Shown: piece by piece, positions 1 through 14,601 of the stretch | How the letters are laid out: each line of letters starts with the position of its first letter | Position numbering within the stretch: position 1 is the first letter of the stretch | Assembly: GCA_949358305.1 (NCBI GenBank) | Contig: OX442319.1 | Span: 7,006,001 to 7,070,000 of the forward strand | Length of the DNA stretch: 64,000 nucleotides | Reading direction: 5' to 3' | Source of the DNA: Strigamia acuminata | Lineage: Eukaryota > Arthropoda > Chilopoda > Geophilomorpha > Linotaeniidae | Notes under the pieces: model-generated | What the model saw: only the letters and a program-made list of their open reading frames with translations | The model's database searches: none | Told to the model about the DNA's origin: nothing | Program-made: the position numbers and the translations under genes

Positions 1-1063
1 TGGACATCGTTTGTGAGCGTTCGGGAGCGTCGGGCGTGAGCGCACGCCTTGCGACGCCTCTCGTGGTCGTGTGGGTCCTGCAAATGAGTTGAATTGGTCG
101 GGTTTCAATGTCCAAGCACTGGGAAAGTTGTACTGACCGTTCTAGGACGCAGATCCATCGTTGAGAAGGCCTGTGAGTCGCTTGCGACCTTGTTTGGCTC
201 CATTCACGTCATTTTAGCAGTTGCATGGTCGCCATCTTGGATTTGGTGCTGCACTGGTGCCCTGTTATTATTTAGTTTGGGGTTTTAATGAAACCTGGAC
301 ATAGGGAATATATACTAGTTATTGTTTGTATAAATTACCAATATTAAGAGTTATTAATCTAAGCCTTTACCTTTGTTATTGCATGGTTGTAAAGGGGTTA
401 AAACTGTGACACGTTGCGCCCTCTGTTGGTGGTGATTGGGTTTGGGCTAAGCATTGTGTTTTGAGTGTAATTAATGTTAGTTTTAGCCTTTGAATTATCT
501 GTTAAGTTTAAGTGAAGTGCTGTTTGCACAGGTCATAATGTTATCAAGGTGTTAGGTTAAGTTTTGCCTTTACTTATGTTAAGTTTGACATCTGTTGTAG
601 GAATACGGAAACCTTGTTGGCACTATTGTTATTATGCAAATCTGTATTGTTTGGTCACTGATATTTATTGTAAGCAGGTGACCAGTTGTTGTGTGGTTGC
701 TAAAGAAGCAATCAGTTGTTACTTGTTGTTAAGATTAAAAAGTTGATGTGTTTTCACTCCTGCTTTGAACATTCTTTTCTGATCTTATTTCCTACTCAGG
801 GAAATATGCAAATGAGTGAGTAGAAAGCTTTGCATGCTCTCCTCCTCACTGGAGGCACAAGGTTTTCCCCAGTATCCAGAGAGCTTCCTTTATCATTTTC
901 AACTGAATGCAGTTAGGCCTGATTTCTCATGATGCAGTTAGGCCTAGAGTTTGGGCTGAGAGGTCAACTTGTTTCATCAACCACTATACAGTCTCGGGCG
1001 GTCTCCAGAGTTTACAGACCAATTCGCCAGTATTCCTTGTGAGAGCCAAGGTTGTTTGCTACA
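1..1063 (+). mobile_element. BEL/Pao LTR, 3' portion (5' end outside window)
   Basis: This segment reads as the reverse complement of the 3' two thirds of the LTRs at 50645-52198 and 58205-59758, so it is the same LTR family in the opposite orientation. It ends ...GCTACA at 1063 and passes directly into satellite beginning TTTGTGCTAAG. A TATATA stretch lies near 309 and an ATTAAA poly(A)-type signal at 734-739. The first bases start inside the LTR, so whether this is a solo LTR or the 3' LTR of a full element cannot be decided. Short open frames inside it recur only because the LTR is repeated and do not look coding. Confidence 0.93.
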
Positions 1064-4000
1064 TTTGTGCTAAGTCAACTGCGATGTGAAATAAGCTCAA
1101 AATTTTTTTCTTCAAAATTTAATGCTTGGGTGTTGCTAAAACTTATATTGAAGGCTTCTACTAAGGTTTAAACACTATTTCTGAACATACAGAGACATTG
1201 GACTTGTGGTGTTTGTGCTAAGTAACTGTGATGAGATCAAAAGTCTATTCTCCCAAATCATTGCTTGGATGTTGCTAAAACTTACATTGAAGGCTTCTAC
1301 TAAGGTTTAAACACTATTTCTGAACATTCAGAGACATTGGTCTTGTGGTGTTTGTGCTAAGTCAACTGTGATGAGATCAAAAGTCTATTCTCCCAAATCA
1401 TCGGTTGGATGTTTCTAAAACTTACATTGGAGCCTTCTACTAAGGTTTAAACACTATTTCTGAACATTCAGAGACATTGGTCTTATGGTGTTTGTGCTAA
1501 GTCAACTATGATGAGATCAAAAGTCTATTCTCCCAAATCATCGGTTGAATGTTTCTAAAACTTACATTGGAGCCTTCTACTAAGGTTTAAACACTATTTC
1601 TGAACATTCAGAGACATTGGTCTTGTGGTGTTTGTGCTAAGTCAACTGTGATGAGATCAAAAGTCTATTCTCCCAAATCATCGGTTGGATGTTTCTAAAA
1701 CTTACATTGGAGCCTTCTACTAAGGTTTAAACACTATTTCTGAACATTCAGAGACATTGGACTTGTGGTGTTTGTGCTAAGTCAACTGCGATGTGAAATG
1801 AGCTCAAAATTTTTTTTTCAAAATTTATTGCTTAGGTGTTGCTAAAACTTATATTGAAGGCTTCTACTAAGGTTTAAACACTATTTCTGAACATTCAGAG
1901 ACATTGGTCTTGTGGTGTTTGTGCTAAGTCAACTGCGATGTGAAATGAGCTCAAAATTTTTTTTTCAAAATTTAATGCTTGGGTGTTGCTAAAACTTATA
2001 TTGAAGGCTTCTACTAAGGTTTAAACACTATTTCTGAACATTCAGAGACATTAGACTTGTGGTGTTTGTGCTAAGTCAACTGTGATGAGATCAAAAGTTT
2101 ATTCTCCCAAATCATTCGTTGGATGTTTCTAAAACTTACATTGGAGCCTTCTACTAAGGTTTAAACACTATTTCTGAACATTCAGAGACATTGGTCTTGT
2201 GGTGTTTGTGCTAAGTCAACTGTGATGAGATCAAAAGTCTATTCTCCCAAATCATCGGTTAAATGTTATAAAACTTACATTGGAGCCTTCTACTAAGGTT
2301 TAAACACTATTTCTGAACATTCAGAGACATTGGTCTTGTGGTGTTTGTGCTAAGTCAACTGTGATGAGATCAAAAGTCTATTCTCCCAAATCATCGGTTG
2401 GATGTTTCTAAAACTTACATTGGAGCCTTCTACTAAGGTTTAAACACTATTTCTGAACATTCAGAGACATTGGACTTGTGGTGTTTGTGCTAAGTCAACT
2501 GCGATGTGAAATGAGCTCAAAATTTTTTTTTCAAAATTTATTGCTTGGGTGTTGCTAAAACTTAGATTGAAGGCTTCTACTAAGGTTTAAACACTATTTC
2601 TGAACATTCAGAGACATTGGTCTTGTGGTGTTTGTGCTAAGTCAACTGCGATGTGAAATGAGCTCAAAATTTTTTTCTTCAAATTTTAATGCTTGGGTGT
2701 TGCTAAAACTTATATTGAAGGCTTCTACTAAGGTTTAAACACTATTTCTGAACATACAGAGACATTGGACTTGTGGTGTTTGTGCTAAGTAACTGTGATG
2801 AGATCAAAAGTCTATTCTCCCAAATCATTGCTTGGATGTTGCTAAAACTTACATTGAAGGCTTCTACTAAGGTTTAAACACTATTTCTGAACATTCAGAG
2901 ACATTGGTCTTGTGGTGTTTGTGCTAAGTCAACTGTGATGAGATCAAAAGTCTATTCTCCCAAATCATCGGTTGGATGTTTCTAAAACTTACATTGGAGC
3001 CTTCTACTAAGGTTTAAACACTATTTCTGAACATTCAGAGACATTGGACTTGTGGTGTTTGTGCTAAGTAACTATGATGAGATCAAAAGTCTATTCTCCC
3101 AAATCATTGCTTGGATGTTTCTAAAACTTACATTGGAGCCTTCTACTAAGGTTTAAACACTATTTCTGAACATTCAGAGACATTGGTCTTATGGTGTTTG
3201 TGCTAAGTCAACTATGATGAGATCAAAAGTCTATTCTCCCAAATCATCGGTTGAATGTTTCTAAAACTTACATTGGAGCCTTCTACTAAGGTTTAAACAC
3301 TATTTCTGAACATTCAGAGACATTGGTCTTGTGGTGTTTGTGCTAAGTCAACTGTGATGAGATCAAAAGTCTATTCTCCCAAATCATCGGTTGGATGTTT
3401 CTAAAACTTACATTGGAGCCTTCTACTAAGGTTTAAACACTATTTCTGAACATTCAGAGACATTGGTCTTATGGTGTTTGTGCTAAGTCAACTATGATGA
3501 GATCAAAAGTCTATTCTCCCAAATCATCGGTTGAATGTTTCTAAAACTTACATTGGAGCCTTCTACTAAGGTTTAAACACTATTTCTGAACATTCAGAGA
3601 CATTGGTCTTGTGGTGTTTGTGCTAAGTCAACTGTGATGAGATCAAAAGTCTATTCTCCCAAATCATCGGTTGGATGTTTCTAAAACTTACATTGGAGCC
3701 TTCTACTAAGGTTTAAACACTATTTCTGAACATTCAGAGACATTGGACTTGTGGTGTTTGTGCTAAGTCAACTGCGATGTGAAATGAGCTCAAAATTTTT
3801 TTTTCAAAATTTATTGCTTAGGTGTTGCTAAAACTTATATTGAAGGCTTCTACTAAGGTTTAAACACTATTTCTGAACATTCAGAGACATTGGTCTTGTG
3901 GTGTTTGTGCTAAGTCAACTGCGATGTGAAATGAGCTCAAAATTTTTTTTTCAAAATTTAATGCTTGGGTGTTGCTAAAACTTATATTGAAGGCTTCTAC

Positions 4001-7000
4001 TAAGGTTTAAACACTATTTCTGAACATTCAGAGACATTAGACTTGTGGTGTTTGTGCTAAGTCAACTGTGATGAGATCAAAAGTTTATTCTTCCAAATCA
4101 TTCGTTGGATGTTTCTAAAACTTACATTGGAGCCTTCTACTAAGGTTTAAACACTATTTCTGAACATTCAGAGACATTGGTCTTGTGGTGTTTGTGCTAA
4201 GTCAACTGTGATGAGATCAAAAGTCTATTCTCCCAAATCATCGGTTAAATGTTTCTAAAACTTACATTGGAGCCTTCTACTAAGGTTTAAACACTATTTC
4301 TGAACATTCAGAGACATTGGACTTGTGGTGTTTGTGCTAAGTAACTGTGATGAGATCAAAAGTCTATTCTCCCAAATCATTGCTTGGATGTTGCTAAAAC
4401 TTACATTGAAGGCTTCTACTAAGGTTTAAACACTATTTCTGAACATTCAGAGACATTGGTCTTGTGGTGTTTGTGCTAAGTCAACTGTGATGAGATCAAA
4501 GTCTATTCTCCCAAATCATCGGTTGGATGTTTCTAAAACTTACATTGGAGCCTTCTACTAAGGTTTAAACACTATTTCTGAACATTCAGAGACATTGGTC
4601 TTATGGTGTTTGTGCTAAGTCAACTATGATGAGATCAAAAGTCTATTCTCCCAAATCATCGGTTGAATGTTTCTAAAACTTACATTGGAGCCTTCTACTA
4701 AGGTTTAAACACTATTTCTGAACATTCAGAGACATTGGACTTGTGGTGTTTGTGCTAAGTCAACTGCGATGTAAAATGAGCTCAAAATTTTTTTTTCAAA
4801 ATTTATTGCTTAGGTGTTGCTAAAACTTATATTGAAGGCTTCTACTAAGGTTTAAACACTATTTCTGAACATTCAGAGACATTGGTCTTGTGGTGTTTGT
4901 GCTAAGTCAACTGCGATGTAAAATGAGCTCAAAATTTTTTTTTCAAAATTTAATGCTTGGGTGTTGCTAAAACTTATATTGAAGGCTTCTACTAAGGTTT
5001 AAACACTATTTCTGAACATTCAGAGACATTGGACTTGTGGTGTTTGTGCTAAGTCAACTGTGATGAGATCAAAAGTCTATTCTCCCAAATCATTGGTTGG
5101 ATGTTTCTAAAACTTACATTGGAGCCTTCTACTAAGGTTTAAACACTATTTCTGAACATTCAGAGACATTGGTCTTGTGGTGTTTGTGCTAAGTCAACTG
5201 TGATGAGATCAAAAGTCTATTCTTCCAAATCATTGGTTGGATGTTTCTAAAACTTACATTGGAGCCTTCTACTAAGGTTTAAACACTATTTCTGAACATT
5301 CAGAGACATTGGTCTTGTGGTGTTTGTGCTAAGTCAACTGTGATGAGATCAAAAGTCTATTCTCCCAAATCATCGGTTGAATGTTTCTAAAACTTACATT
5401 GGAGCCTTCTACTAAGGTTTAAACACTATTTCTGAACATTCAGAGACATTGGTCTTGTGGTGTTTGTGCTAAGTCAACTGTGATGAGATCAAAAGTCTAT
5501 TCTCCCAAATCATCGGTTAAATGTTTCTAAAACTTACATTGGAGCCTTCTACTAAGGTTTAAACACTATTTCTGAACATTCAGAGACATTGGTCTTGTGG
5601 TGTTTGTGCTAAGTCAACTGTGATGAGATCAAAAGTCTATTCTCCCAAATCATTGATTGGATGTTTCTAAAACTTACATTGGAGCCTTCTACTAAGGTTT
5701 AAACACTATTTCTGAACATTCAGAGACATTGGTCTTGTGGTGTTTGTGCTAAGTCAACTGTGATGAGATCAAAAGTCTATTCTCCCAAATCATCGGTTGG
5801 ATGTTTCTAAAACTTACATTGGAGCCTTCTACTAAGGTTTAAACACTATTTCTGAACATTCAGAGACATTGGACTTGTGGTGTTTGTGCTAAGTCAACTG
5901 CGATGTAAAATAAGCTCAAAATTTTTTTTTCAAAATTTATTGCTTAGGTGTTGCTAAAACTTATATTGAAGGCTTCTACTAAGGTTTAAACACTATTTCT
6001 GAACATTCAGAGACATTGGTCTTGTGGTGTTTGTGCTAAGTCAACTGTGATGAGATCAAAAGTCTATTCTCCCAAATCATTGGTTGGATGTTTCTAAAAC
6101 TTACATTGGAGCCTTCTACTAAGGTTTAAACACTATTTCTGAACATTCAGAGACATTGGTCTTGTGGTGTTTGTGCTAAGTCAACTGTGATGAGATCAAA
6201 AGTCTATTCTCCCAAATCATTGGTTGGATGTTTCTAAAACTTACATTGGAGCCTTCTACTAAGGTTTAAACACTATTTCTGAACATTCAGAGACATTGGT
6301 CTTGTGGTGTTTGTGCTAAGTCAACTGTGATGAGATCAAAAGTCTATTCTCCCAAATCATTGGTTGGATGTTTCTAAAACTTACATTGGAGCCTTCTACT
6401 AAGGTTTAAACACTATTTCTGAACATTCAGAGACATTGGTCTTGTGGTGTTTGTGCTAAGTCAACTGTGATGAGATCAAAAGTCTATTCTCCCAAATCAT
6501 TGGTTGGATGTTTCTAAAACTTACATTGGAGCCTTCTACTAAGGTTTAAACACTATTTCTGAACATTCAGAGACATTGGTCTTGTGGTGTTTGTGCTAAG
6601 TCAACTGTGATGAGATCAAAAGTCTATTCTCCCAAATCATTGGTTGGATGTTTCTAAAACTTACATTGGAGCCTTCTACTAAGGTTTAAACACTATTTCT
6701 GAACATTCAGAGACATTGGTCTTGTGGTGTTTGTGCTAAGTCAACTGTGATGAGATCAAAAGTCTATTCTCCCAAATCATTGGTTGGATGTTTCTAAAAC
6801 TTACATTGGAGCCTTCTACTAAGGTTTAAACACTATTTCTGAACATTCAGAGACATTGGTCTTGTGGTGTTTGTGCTAAGTCAACTGTGATGAGATCAAA
6901 AGTCTATTCTCCCAAATCATCGGTTGGATGTTTCTAAAACTTACATTGGAGCCTTCTACTAAGGTTTAAACACTATTTCTGAACATTCAGAGACATTGGA

Positions 7001-8081
7001 CTTGTGGTGTTTGTGCTAAGTCAACTGCGATGTGAAATGAGCTCAAAATTTTTTTTTCAAAATTTATTGCTTGGGTGTTGCTAAAACTTATATTGAAGGC
7101 TTCTACTAAGGTTTAAACACTATTTCTGAACATTCAGAGACATTGGTCTTGTGGTGTTTGTGCTAAGTCAACTGCGATGTGAAATGAGCTCAAAATTTTT
7201 TTCTTCAAAATTTAATGCTTGGGTGTTGCTAAAACTTATATTGAAGGCTTCTACTAAGGTTTAAACACTATTTCTGAACATACAGAGACATTGGACTTGT
7301 GGTGTTTGTGCTAAGTAACTGTGATGAGATCAAAAGTCTATTCTCCCAAATCATTGCTTGGATGTTGCTAAAACTTACATTGAAGGCTTCTACTAAGGTT
7401 TAAACACTATTTCTGAACATTCAGAGACATTGGTCTTGTGGTGTTTGTGCTAAGTCAACTGTGATGAGATCAAAAGTCTATTCTCCCAAATCATCGGTTG
7501 GATGTTTCTAAAACTTACATTGGAGCCTTCTACTAAGGTTTAAACACTATTTCTGAACATTCAGAGACATTGGTCTTATGGTGTTTGTGCTAAGTCAACT
7601 ATGATGAGATCAAAAGTCTATTCTCCCAAATCATCGGTTGAATGTTTCTAAAACTTACATTGGAGCCTTCTACTAAGGTTTAAACACTATTTCTGAACAT
7701 TCAGAGACATTGGTCTTGTGGTGTTTGTGCTAAGTCAACTGTGATGAGATCAAAAGTCTATTCTCCCAAATCATCGGTTGGATGTTTCTAAAACTTACAT
7801 TGGAGCCTTCTACTAAGGTTTAAACACTATTTCTGAACATTCAGAGACATTGGACTTGTGGTGTTTGTGCTAAGTCAACTGCGATGTGAAATGAGCTCAA
7901 AATTTTTTTTTCAAAATTTATTGCTTAGGTGTTGCTAAAACTTATATTGAAGGCTTCTACTAAGGTTTAAACACTATTTCTGAACATTCAGAGACATTGG
8001 TCTTGTGGTGTTTGTGCTAAGTCAACTGCGATGTGAAATGAGCTCAAAATTTTTTTTTCAAAATTTAATGCTTGGGTGTTG

Positions 8082-11000
8082 CTAAAACTTATATTGAAGG
8101 CTTCTACTAAGGTTTAAACACTATTTCTGAACATTCAGAGACATTAGACTTGTGGTGTTTGTGCTAAGTCAACTGTGATGAGATCAAAAGTCTATTCTCC
8201 CAAATCATCGGTTGGATGTTTCTAAAACTTACATTGGAGCCTTCTACTAAGGTTTAAACACTATTTCTGAACATTCAGAGACATTGGACTTGTGGTGTTT
8301 GTGCTAAGTCAACTGCGATGTGAAATGAGCTCAAAATTTTTTTTTCAAAATTTATTGCTTAGGTGTTGCTAAAACTTATATTGAAGGCTTCTACTAAGGT
8401 TTAAACACTATTTCTGAACATTCAGAGACATTGGTCTTGTGGTGTTTGTGCTAAGTCAACTGCGATGTGAAATGAGCTCAAAATTTTTTTCTTCAAAATT
8501 TAATGCTTGGGTGTTGCTAAAACTTATATTGAAGGCTTCTACTAAGGTTTAAACACTATTTCTGAACATTCAGAGACATTAGACTTGTGGTGTTTGTGCT
8601 AAGTCAACTGTGATGAGATCAAAAGTCTATTCTCCCAAATCATCGGTTGGATGTTTCTAAAACTTACATTGAAGGCTTCTACTAAGGTTTAAACACTATT
8701 TCTGAACATTCAGAGACATTAGACTTGTGGTGTTTGTGCTAAGTCAACTGTGATGAGATCAAAAGTCTATTCTCCCAAATCATCGGTTGGATGTTTCTAA
8801 AACTTACATTGGAGCCTTCTACTAAGGTTTAAACACTATTTCTGAACATTCAGAGACATTGGACTTGTGGTGTTTGTGCTAAGTCAACTGCGATGTGAAA
8901 TGACCTCAAAATTTTTTTTTCAAAATTTATTGCTTAGGTGTTGCTAAAATTTATATTGAAGGCTTCTACTAAGGTTTAAACACTATTTCTGAACATTCAG
9001 AGACATTGGTCTTGTGGTGTTTGTGCTAAGTCAACTGCGATGTGAAATGAGCTCAAAATTTTTTTCTTCAAAATTTAATGCTTGGGTGTTGCTAAAACTT
9101 ATATTGAAGGCTTCTACTAAGGTTTAAACACTATTTCTGAACATACAGAGACATTGGACTTGTGGTGTTTGTGCTAAGTAACTGTGATGAGATCAAAAGT
9201 CTATTCTCCCAAATCATTGCTTGGATGTTGCTAAAACTTACATTGAAGGCTTCTACTAAGGTTTAAACACTATTTCTGAACATTCAGAGACATTGGTCTT
9301 GTGGTGTTTGTGCTAAGTCAACTGTGATGAGATCAAAAGTCTATTCTCCCAAATCATCGGTTGGATGTTTCTAAAACTTACATTGGAGCCTTCTACTAAG
9401 GTTTAAACACTATTTCTGAACATTCAGAGACATTGGACTTGTGGTGTTTGTGCTAAGTCAACTGCGATGTGAAATGAGCTCAAAATTTTTTTTTTTAAAT
9501 TTATTGCTTAGGTGTTGCTAAAACTTATATTGAAGGCTTCTACTAAGGTTTAAACACTATTTCTGAACATTCAGAGACATTGGTCTTGTGGTGTTTGTGC
9601 TAAGTCAACTGCGATGTGAAATGAGCTCAAAATTTTTTTTTTTAAATTTAATGCTTGGGTGTTGCTAAAACTTATATTGAAGGCTTCTTCTAAGGTTTAA
9701 ACACTATTTCTGAACATTCAGAGACATTGGACTTGTGGTGTTTGTGCTAAGTCAACTGTGATGAGATCAAAAGTTTATTCTCCCAAATCATTCGTTGGAT
9801 GTTTCTAAAACTTACATTGGAGCCTTCTACTAAGGTTTAAACACTATTTCTGAACATTCAGAGACATTGGTCTTGTGGTGTTTATGCTAAGTCAACTGTG
9901 ATGAGATCAAAAGTCTATTCTCCCAAATCATCGGTTAAATGTTTCTAAAACTTACATTGGAGCCTTCTACTAAGGTTTAAACACTATTTCTGAACATTCA
10001 GAGACATTGGACTTGTGGTGTTTGTGCTAAGTAACTGTGATGAGATCAAAAGTCTATTCTCCCAAATCATTGCTTGGATGTTGCTAAAACTTACATTGAA
10101 GGCTTCTACTAAGGTTTAAACACTATTTCTGAACATTCAGAGACATTGGTCTTGTGGTGTTTGTGCTAAGTCAACTGTGATGAGATCAAAGTCTATTCTC
10201 CCAAATCATCGGTTGGATGTTTCTAAAACTTACATTGGAGCCTTCTACTAAGGTTTAAACACTATTTCTGAACATTCAGAGACATTGGTCTTGTGGTGTT
10301 TGTGCTAAGTCAACTGTGATGAGATGAAAAGTCTATTCTCCCAAATCATCGGTTAAATGTTTCTAAAACTTACATTGGAGCCTTCTACTAAGGTTTAAAC
10401 ACTATTTCTGAACATTCAGAGACATTGGTCTTGTGGTGTTTGTGCTAAGTCAACTGTGATGAGATCAAAAGTCTATTCTCCCAAATCATTGGTTGGATGT
10501 TTCTAAAACTTACATTGGAGCCTTCTACTAAGGTTTAAACACTATTTCTGAACATTCAGAGACATTGGTCTTGTGGTGTTTGTACTAAGTCAACTGTGAT
10601 GAGATCAAAAGTCTATTCTCCCAAATCATCGGTTGAATGTTTCTAAAACTTACATTGGAGCCTTCTACTAAGGTTTAAACACTATTTCTGAACATTCAGA
10701 GACATTGGTCTTGTGGTGTTTGTGCTAAGTCAACTGTGATGAGATCAAAAGTCTATTCTCCCAAATCATCGGTTAAATGTTATAAAACTTACATTGGAGC
10801 CTTCTACTAAGGTTTAAACACTATTTCTGAACATTCAGAGACATTGGTCTTGTGGTGTTTGTGCTAAGTCAACTGTGATGAGATCAAAAGTCTATTCTCC
10901 CAAATCATCGGTTGGATGTTTCTAAAACTTACATTGGAGACTTCTACTAAGGTTTAAACACTATTTCTGAACATTCAGAGACATTGGTCTTGTGGTGTTT

Positions 11001-14000
11001 GTGCTAAGTCAACTGTGATGAGATCAAAAGTCTATTCTCCCAAATCATTGGTTGGATGTTTCTAAAACTTACATTGGAGCCTTCTACTAAGGTTTAAACA
11101 CTATTTCTGAACATTCAGAGACATTGGTCTTGTGGTGTTTGTGCTAAGTCAACTGTGATGAGATCAAAAGTCTATTCTCCCAAATCATCGGTTAAATGTT
11201 TCTAAAACTTACATTGGAGCCTTCTACTAAGGTTTAAACACTATTTCTGAACATTCAGAGACATTGGTCTTGTGGTGTTTGTGCTAAGTCAACTGTGATG
11301 AGATCAAAAGTCTATTCTCCCAAATCATCGGTTGGATGTTTCTAAAACTTATATTGAAGGCTTCTACTAAGGTTTAAACACTATTTCTGAACATTCAGAG
11401 ACATTAGACTTGTGGTGTTTGTGCTAAGTCAACTGTGATGAGATCAAAAGTCTATTCTCCCAAATCATCGGTTGGATGTTTCTAAAACTTACATTGGAGC
11501 CTTCTACTAAGGTTTAAACACTATTTCTGAACATTCAGAGACATTGGACTTGTGGTGTTTGTGCTAAGTCAACTGCGATGTGAAATGAGCTCAAAATTTT
11601 TTTTTCAAAATTTATTGCTTAGGTGTTGCTAAAACTTATATTGAAGGCTTCTACTAAGGTTTAAACACTATTTCTGAACATTCAGAGACATTGGTCTTGT
11701 GGTGTTTGTGCTAAGTCAACTGCGATGTGAAATGAGCTCAAAATTTTTTTCTTCAAAATTTAATGCTTGGGTGTTGCTAAAACTTATATTGAAGGCTTCT
11801 ACTAAGGTTTAAACACTATTTCTGAACATTCAGAGACATTAGACTTGTGGTGTTTGTGCTAAGTCAACTGTGATGAGATCAAAAGTCTATTCTCCCAAAT
11901 CATCGGTTGGATGTTTCTAAAACTTACATTGAAGGCTTCTACTAAGGTTTAAACACTATTTCTGAACATTCAGAGACATTAGACTTGTGGTGTTTGTGCT
12001 AAGTCAACTGTGATGAGATCAAAAGTCTATTCTCCCAAATCATCGGTTGGATGTTTCTAAAACTTACATTGGAGCCTTCTACTAAGGTTTAAACACTATT
12101 TCTGAACATTCAGAGACATTGGACTTGTGGTGTTTGTGCTAAGTCAACTGCGATGTGAAATGACCTCAAAATTTTTTTTTCAAAATTTATTGCTTAGGTG
12201 TTGCTAAAATTTATATTGAAGGCTTCTACTAAGGTTTAAACACTATTTCTGAACATTCAGAGACATTGGTCTTGTGGTGTTTGTGCTAAGTCAACTGCGA
12301 TGTGAAATGAGCTCAAAATTTTTTTCTTCAAAATTTAATGCTTGGGTGTTGCTAAAACTTATATTGAAGGCTTCTACTAAGGTTTAAACACTATTTCTGA
12401 ACATACAGAGACATTGGACTTGTGGTGTTTGTGCTAAGTAACTGTGATGAGATCAAAAGTCTATTCTCCCAAATCATTGCTTGGATGTTGCTAAAACTTA
12501 CATTGAAGGCTTCTACTAAGGTTTAAACACTATTTCTGAACATTCAGAGACATTGGTCTTGTGGTGTTTGTGCTAAGTCAACTGTGATGAGATCAAAAGT
12601 CTATTCTCCCAAATCATCGGTTGGATGTTTCTAAAACTTACATTGGAGCCTTCTACTAAGGTTTAAACACTATTTCTGAACATTCAGAGACATTGGACTT
12701 GTGGTGTTTGTGCTAAGTCAACTGCGATGTGAAATGAGCTCAAAATTTTTTTTTTTAAATTTATTGCTTAGGTGTTGCTAAAACTTATATTGAAGGCTTC
12801 TACTAAGGTTTAAACACTATTTCTGAACATTCAGAGACATTGGTCTTGTGGTGTTTGTGCTAAGTCAACTGCGATGTGAAATGAGCTCAAAATTTTTTTT
12901 TTTAAATTTAATGCTTGGGTGTTGCTAAAACTTATATTGAAGGCTTCTACTAAGGTTTAAACACTATTTCTGAACATTCAGAGACATTGGACTTGTGGTG
13001 TTTGTGCTAAGTCAACTGTGATGAGATCAAAAGTTTATTCTCCCAAATCATTCGTTGGATGTTTCTAAAACTTACATTGGAGCCTTCTACTAAGGTTTAA
13101 ACACTATTTCTGAACATTCAGAGACATTGGTCTTGTGGTGTTTATGCTAAGTCAACTGTGATGAGATCAAAAGTCTATTCTCCCAAATCATCGGTTAAAT
13201 GTTTCTAAAACTTACATTGGAGCCTTCTACTAAGGTTTAAACACTATTTCTGAACATTCAGAGACATTGGACTTGTGGTGTTTGTGCTAAGTAACTGTGA
13301 TGAGATCAAAAGTCTATTCTCCCAAATCATTGCTTGGATGTTGCTAAAACTTACATTGAAGGCTTCTACTAAGGTTTAAACACTATTTCTGAACATTCAG
13401 AGACATTGGTCTTGTGGTGTTTGTGCTAAGTCAACTGTGATGAGATCAAAGTCTATTCTCCCAAATCATCGGTTGGATGTTTCTAAAACTTACATTGGAG
13501 CCTTCTACTAAGGTTTAAACACTATTTCTGAACATTCAGAGACATTGGTCTTGTGGTGTTTGTGCTAAGTCAACTGTGATGAGATGAAAAGTCTATTCTC
13601 CCAAATCATCGGTTAAATGTTTCTAAAACTTACATTGGAGCCTTCTACTAAGGTTTAAACACTATTTCTGAACATTCAGAGACATTGGTCTTGTGGTGTT
13701 TGTGCTAAGTCAACTGTGATGAGATCAAAAGTCTATTCTCCCAAATCATTGGTTGGATGTTTCTAAAACTTACATTGGAGCCTTCTACTAAGGTTTAAAC
13801 ACTATTTCTGAACATTCAGAGACATTGGTCTTGTGGTGTTTGTACTAAGTCAACTGTGATGAGATCAAAAGTCTATTCTCCCAAATCATCGGTTGAATGT
13901 TTCTAAAACTTACATTGGAGCCTTCTACTAAGGTTTAAACACTATTTCTGAACATTCAGAGACATTGGTCTTGTGGTGTTTGTGCTAAGTCAACTGTGAT

Positions 14001-14601
14001 GAGATCAAAAGTCTATTCTCCCAAATCATCGGTTAAATGTTATAAAACTTACATTGGAGCCTTCTACTAAGGTTTAAACACTATTTCTGAACATTCAGAG
14101 ACATTGGTCTTGTGGTGTTTGTGCTAAGTCAACTGTGATGAGATCAAAAGTCTATTCTCCCAAATCATCGGTTGGATGTTTCTAAAACTTACATTGGAGA
14201 CTTCTACTAAGGTTTAAACACTATTTCTGAACATTCAGAGACATTGGTCTTGTGGTGTTTGTGCTAAGTCAACTGTGATGAGATCAAAAGTCTATTCTCC
14301 CAAATCATTGGTTGGATGTTTCTAAAACTTACATTGGAGCCTTCTACTAAGGTTTAAACACTATTTCTGAACATTCAGAGACATTGGTCTTGTGGTGTTT
14401 GTGCTAAGTCAACTGTGATGAGATCAAAAGTCTATTCTCCCAAATCATCGGTTAAATGTTTCTAAAACTTACATTGGAGCCTTCTACTAAGGTTTAAACA
14501 CTATTTCTGAACATTCAGAGACATTGGTCTTGTGGTGTTTGTGCTAAGTCAACTGTGATGAGATCAAAAGTCTATTCTCCCAAATCATCGGTTGGATGTT
14601 T
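8082..14601. repeat. Higher-order satellite duplication: two ~3260-bp blocks in tandem
   Basis: Diagnostic variants recur at exactly +3260: TTTGTACTAAG (10581 and 13841), GAGATGAAAAGTC (near 10321 and 13581), GACCTC in class B (near 8904 and 12164), and the ACATACAGAG variant (near 9142 and 12402). The match starts near 8082, where block 1 enters from GCTAAAACTT and block 2 from TCTAAAACTT (11341). It ends near 14600. This is the pattern expected from one unequal exchange inside the array. Confidence 0.85.

Noticed and set aside
7001-7147. The 147-bp class B monomer as a nucleosome-positioning unit
   Set aside because: The length match alone is not evidence, and most monomers are 140 bp.
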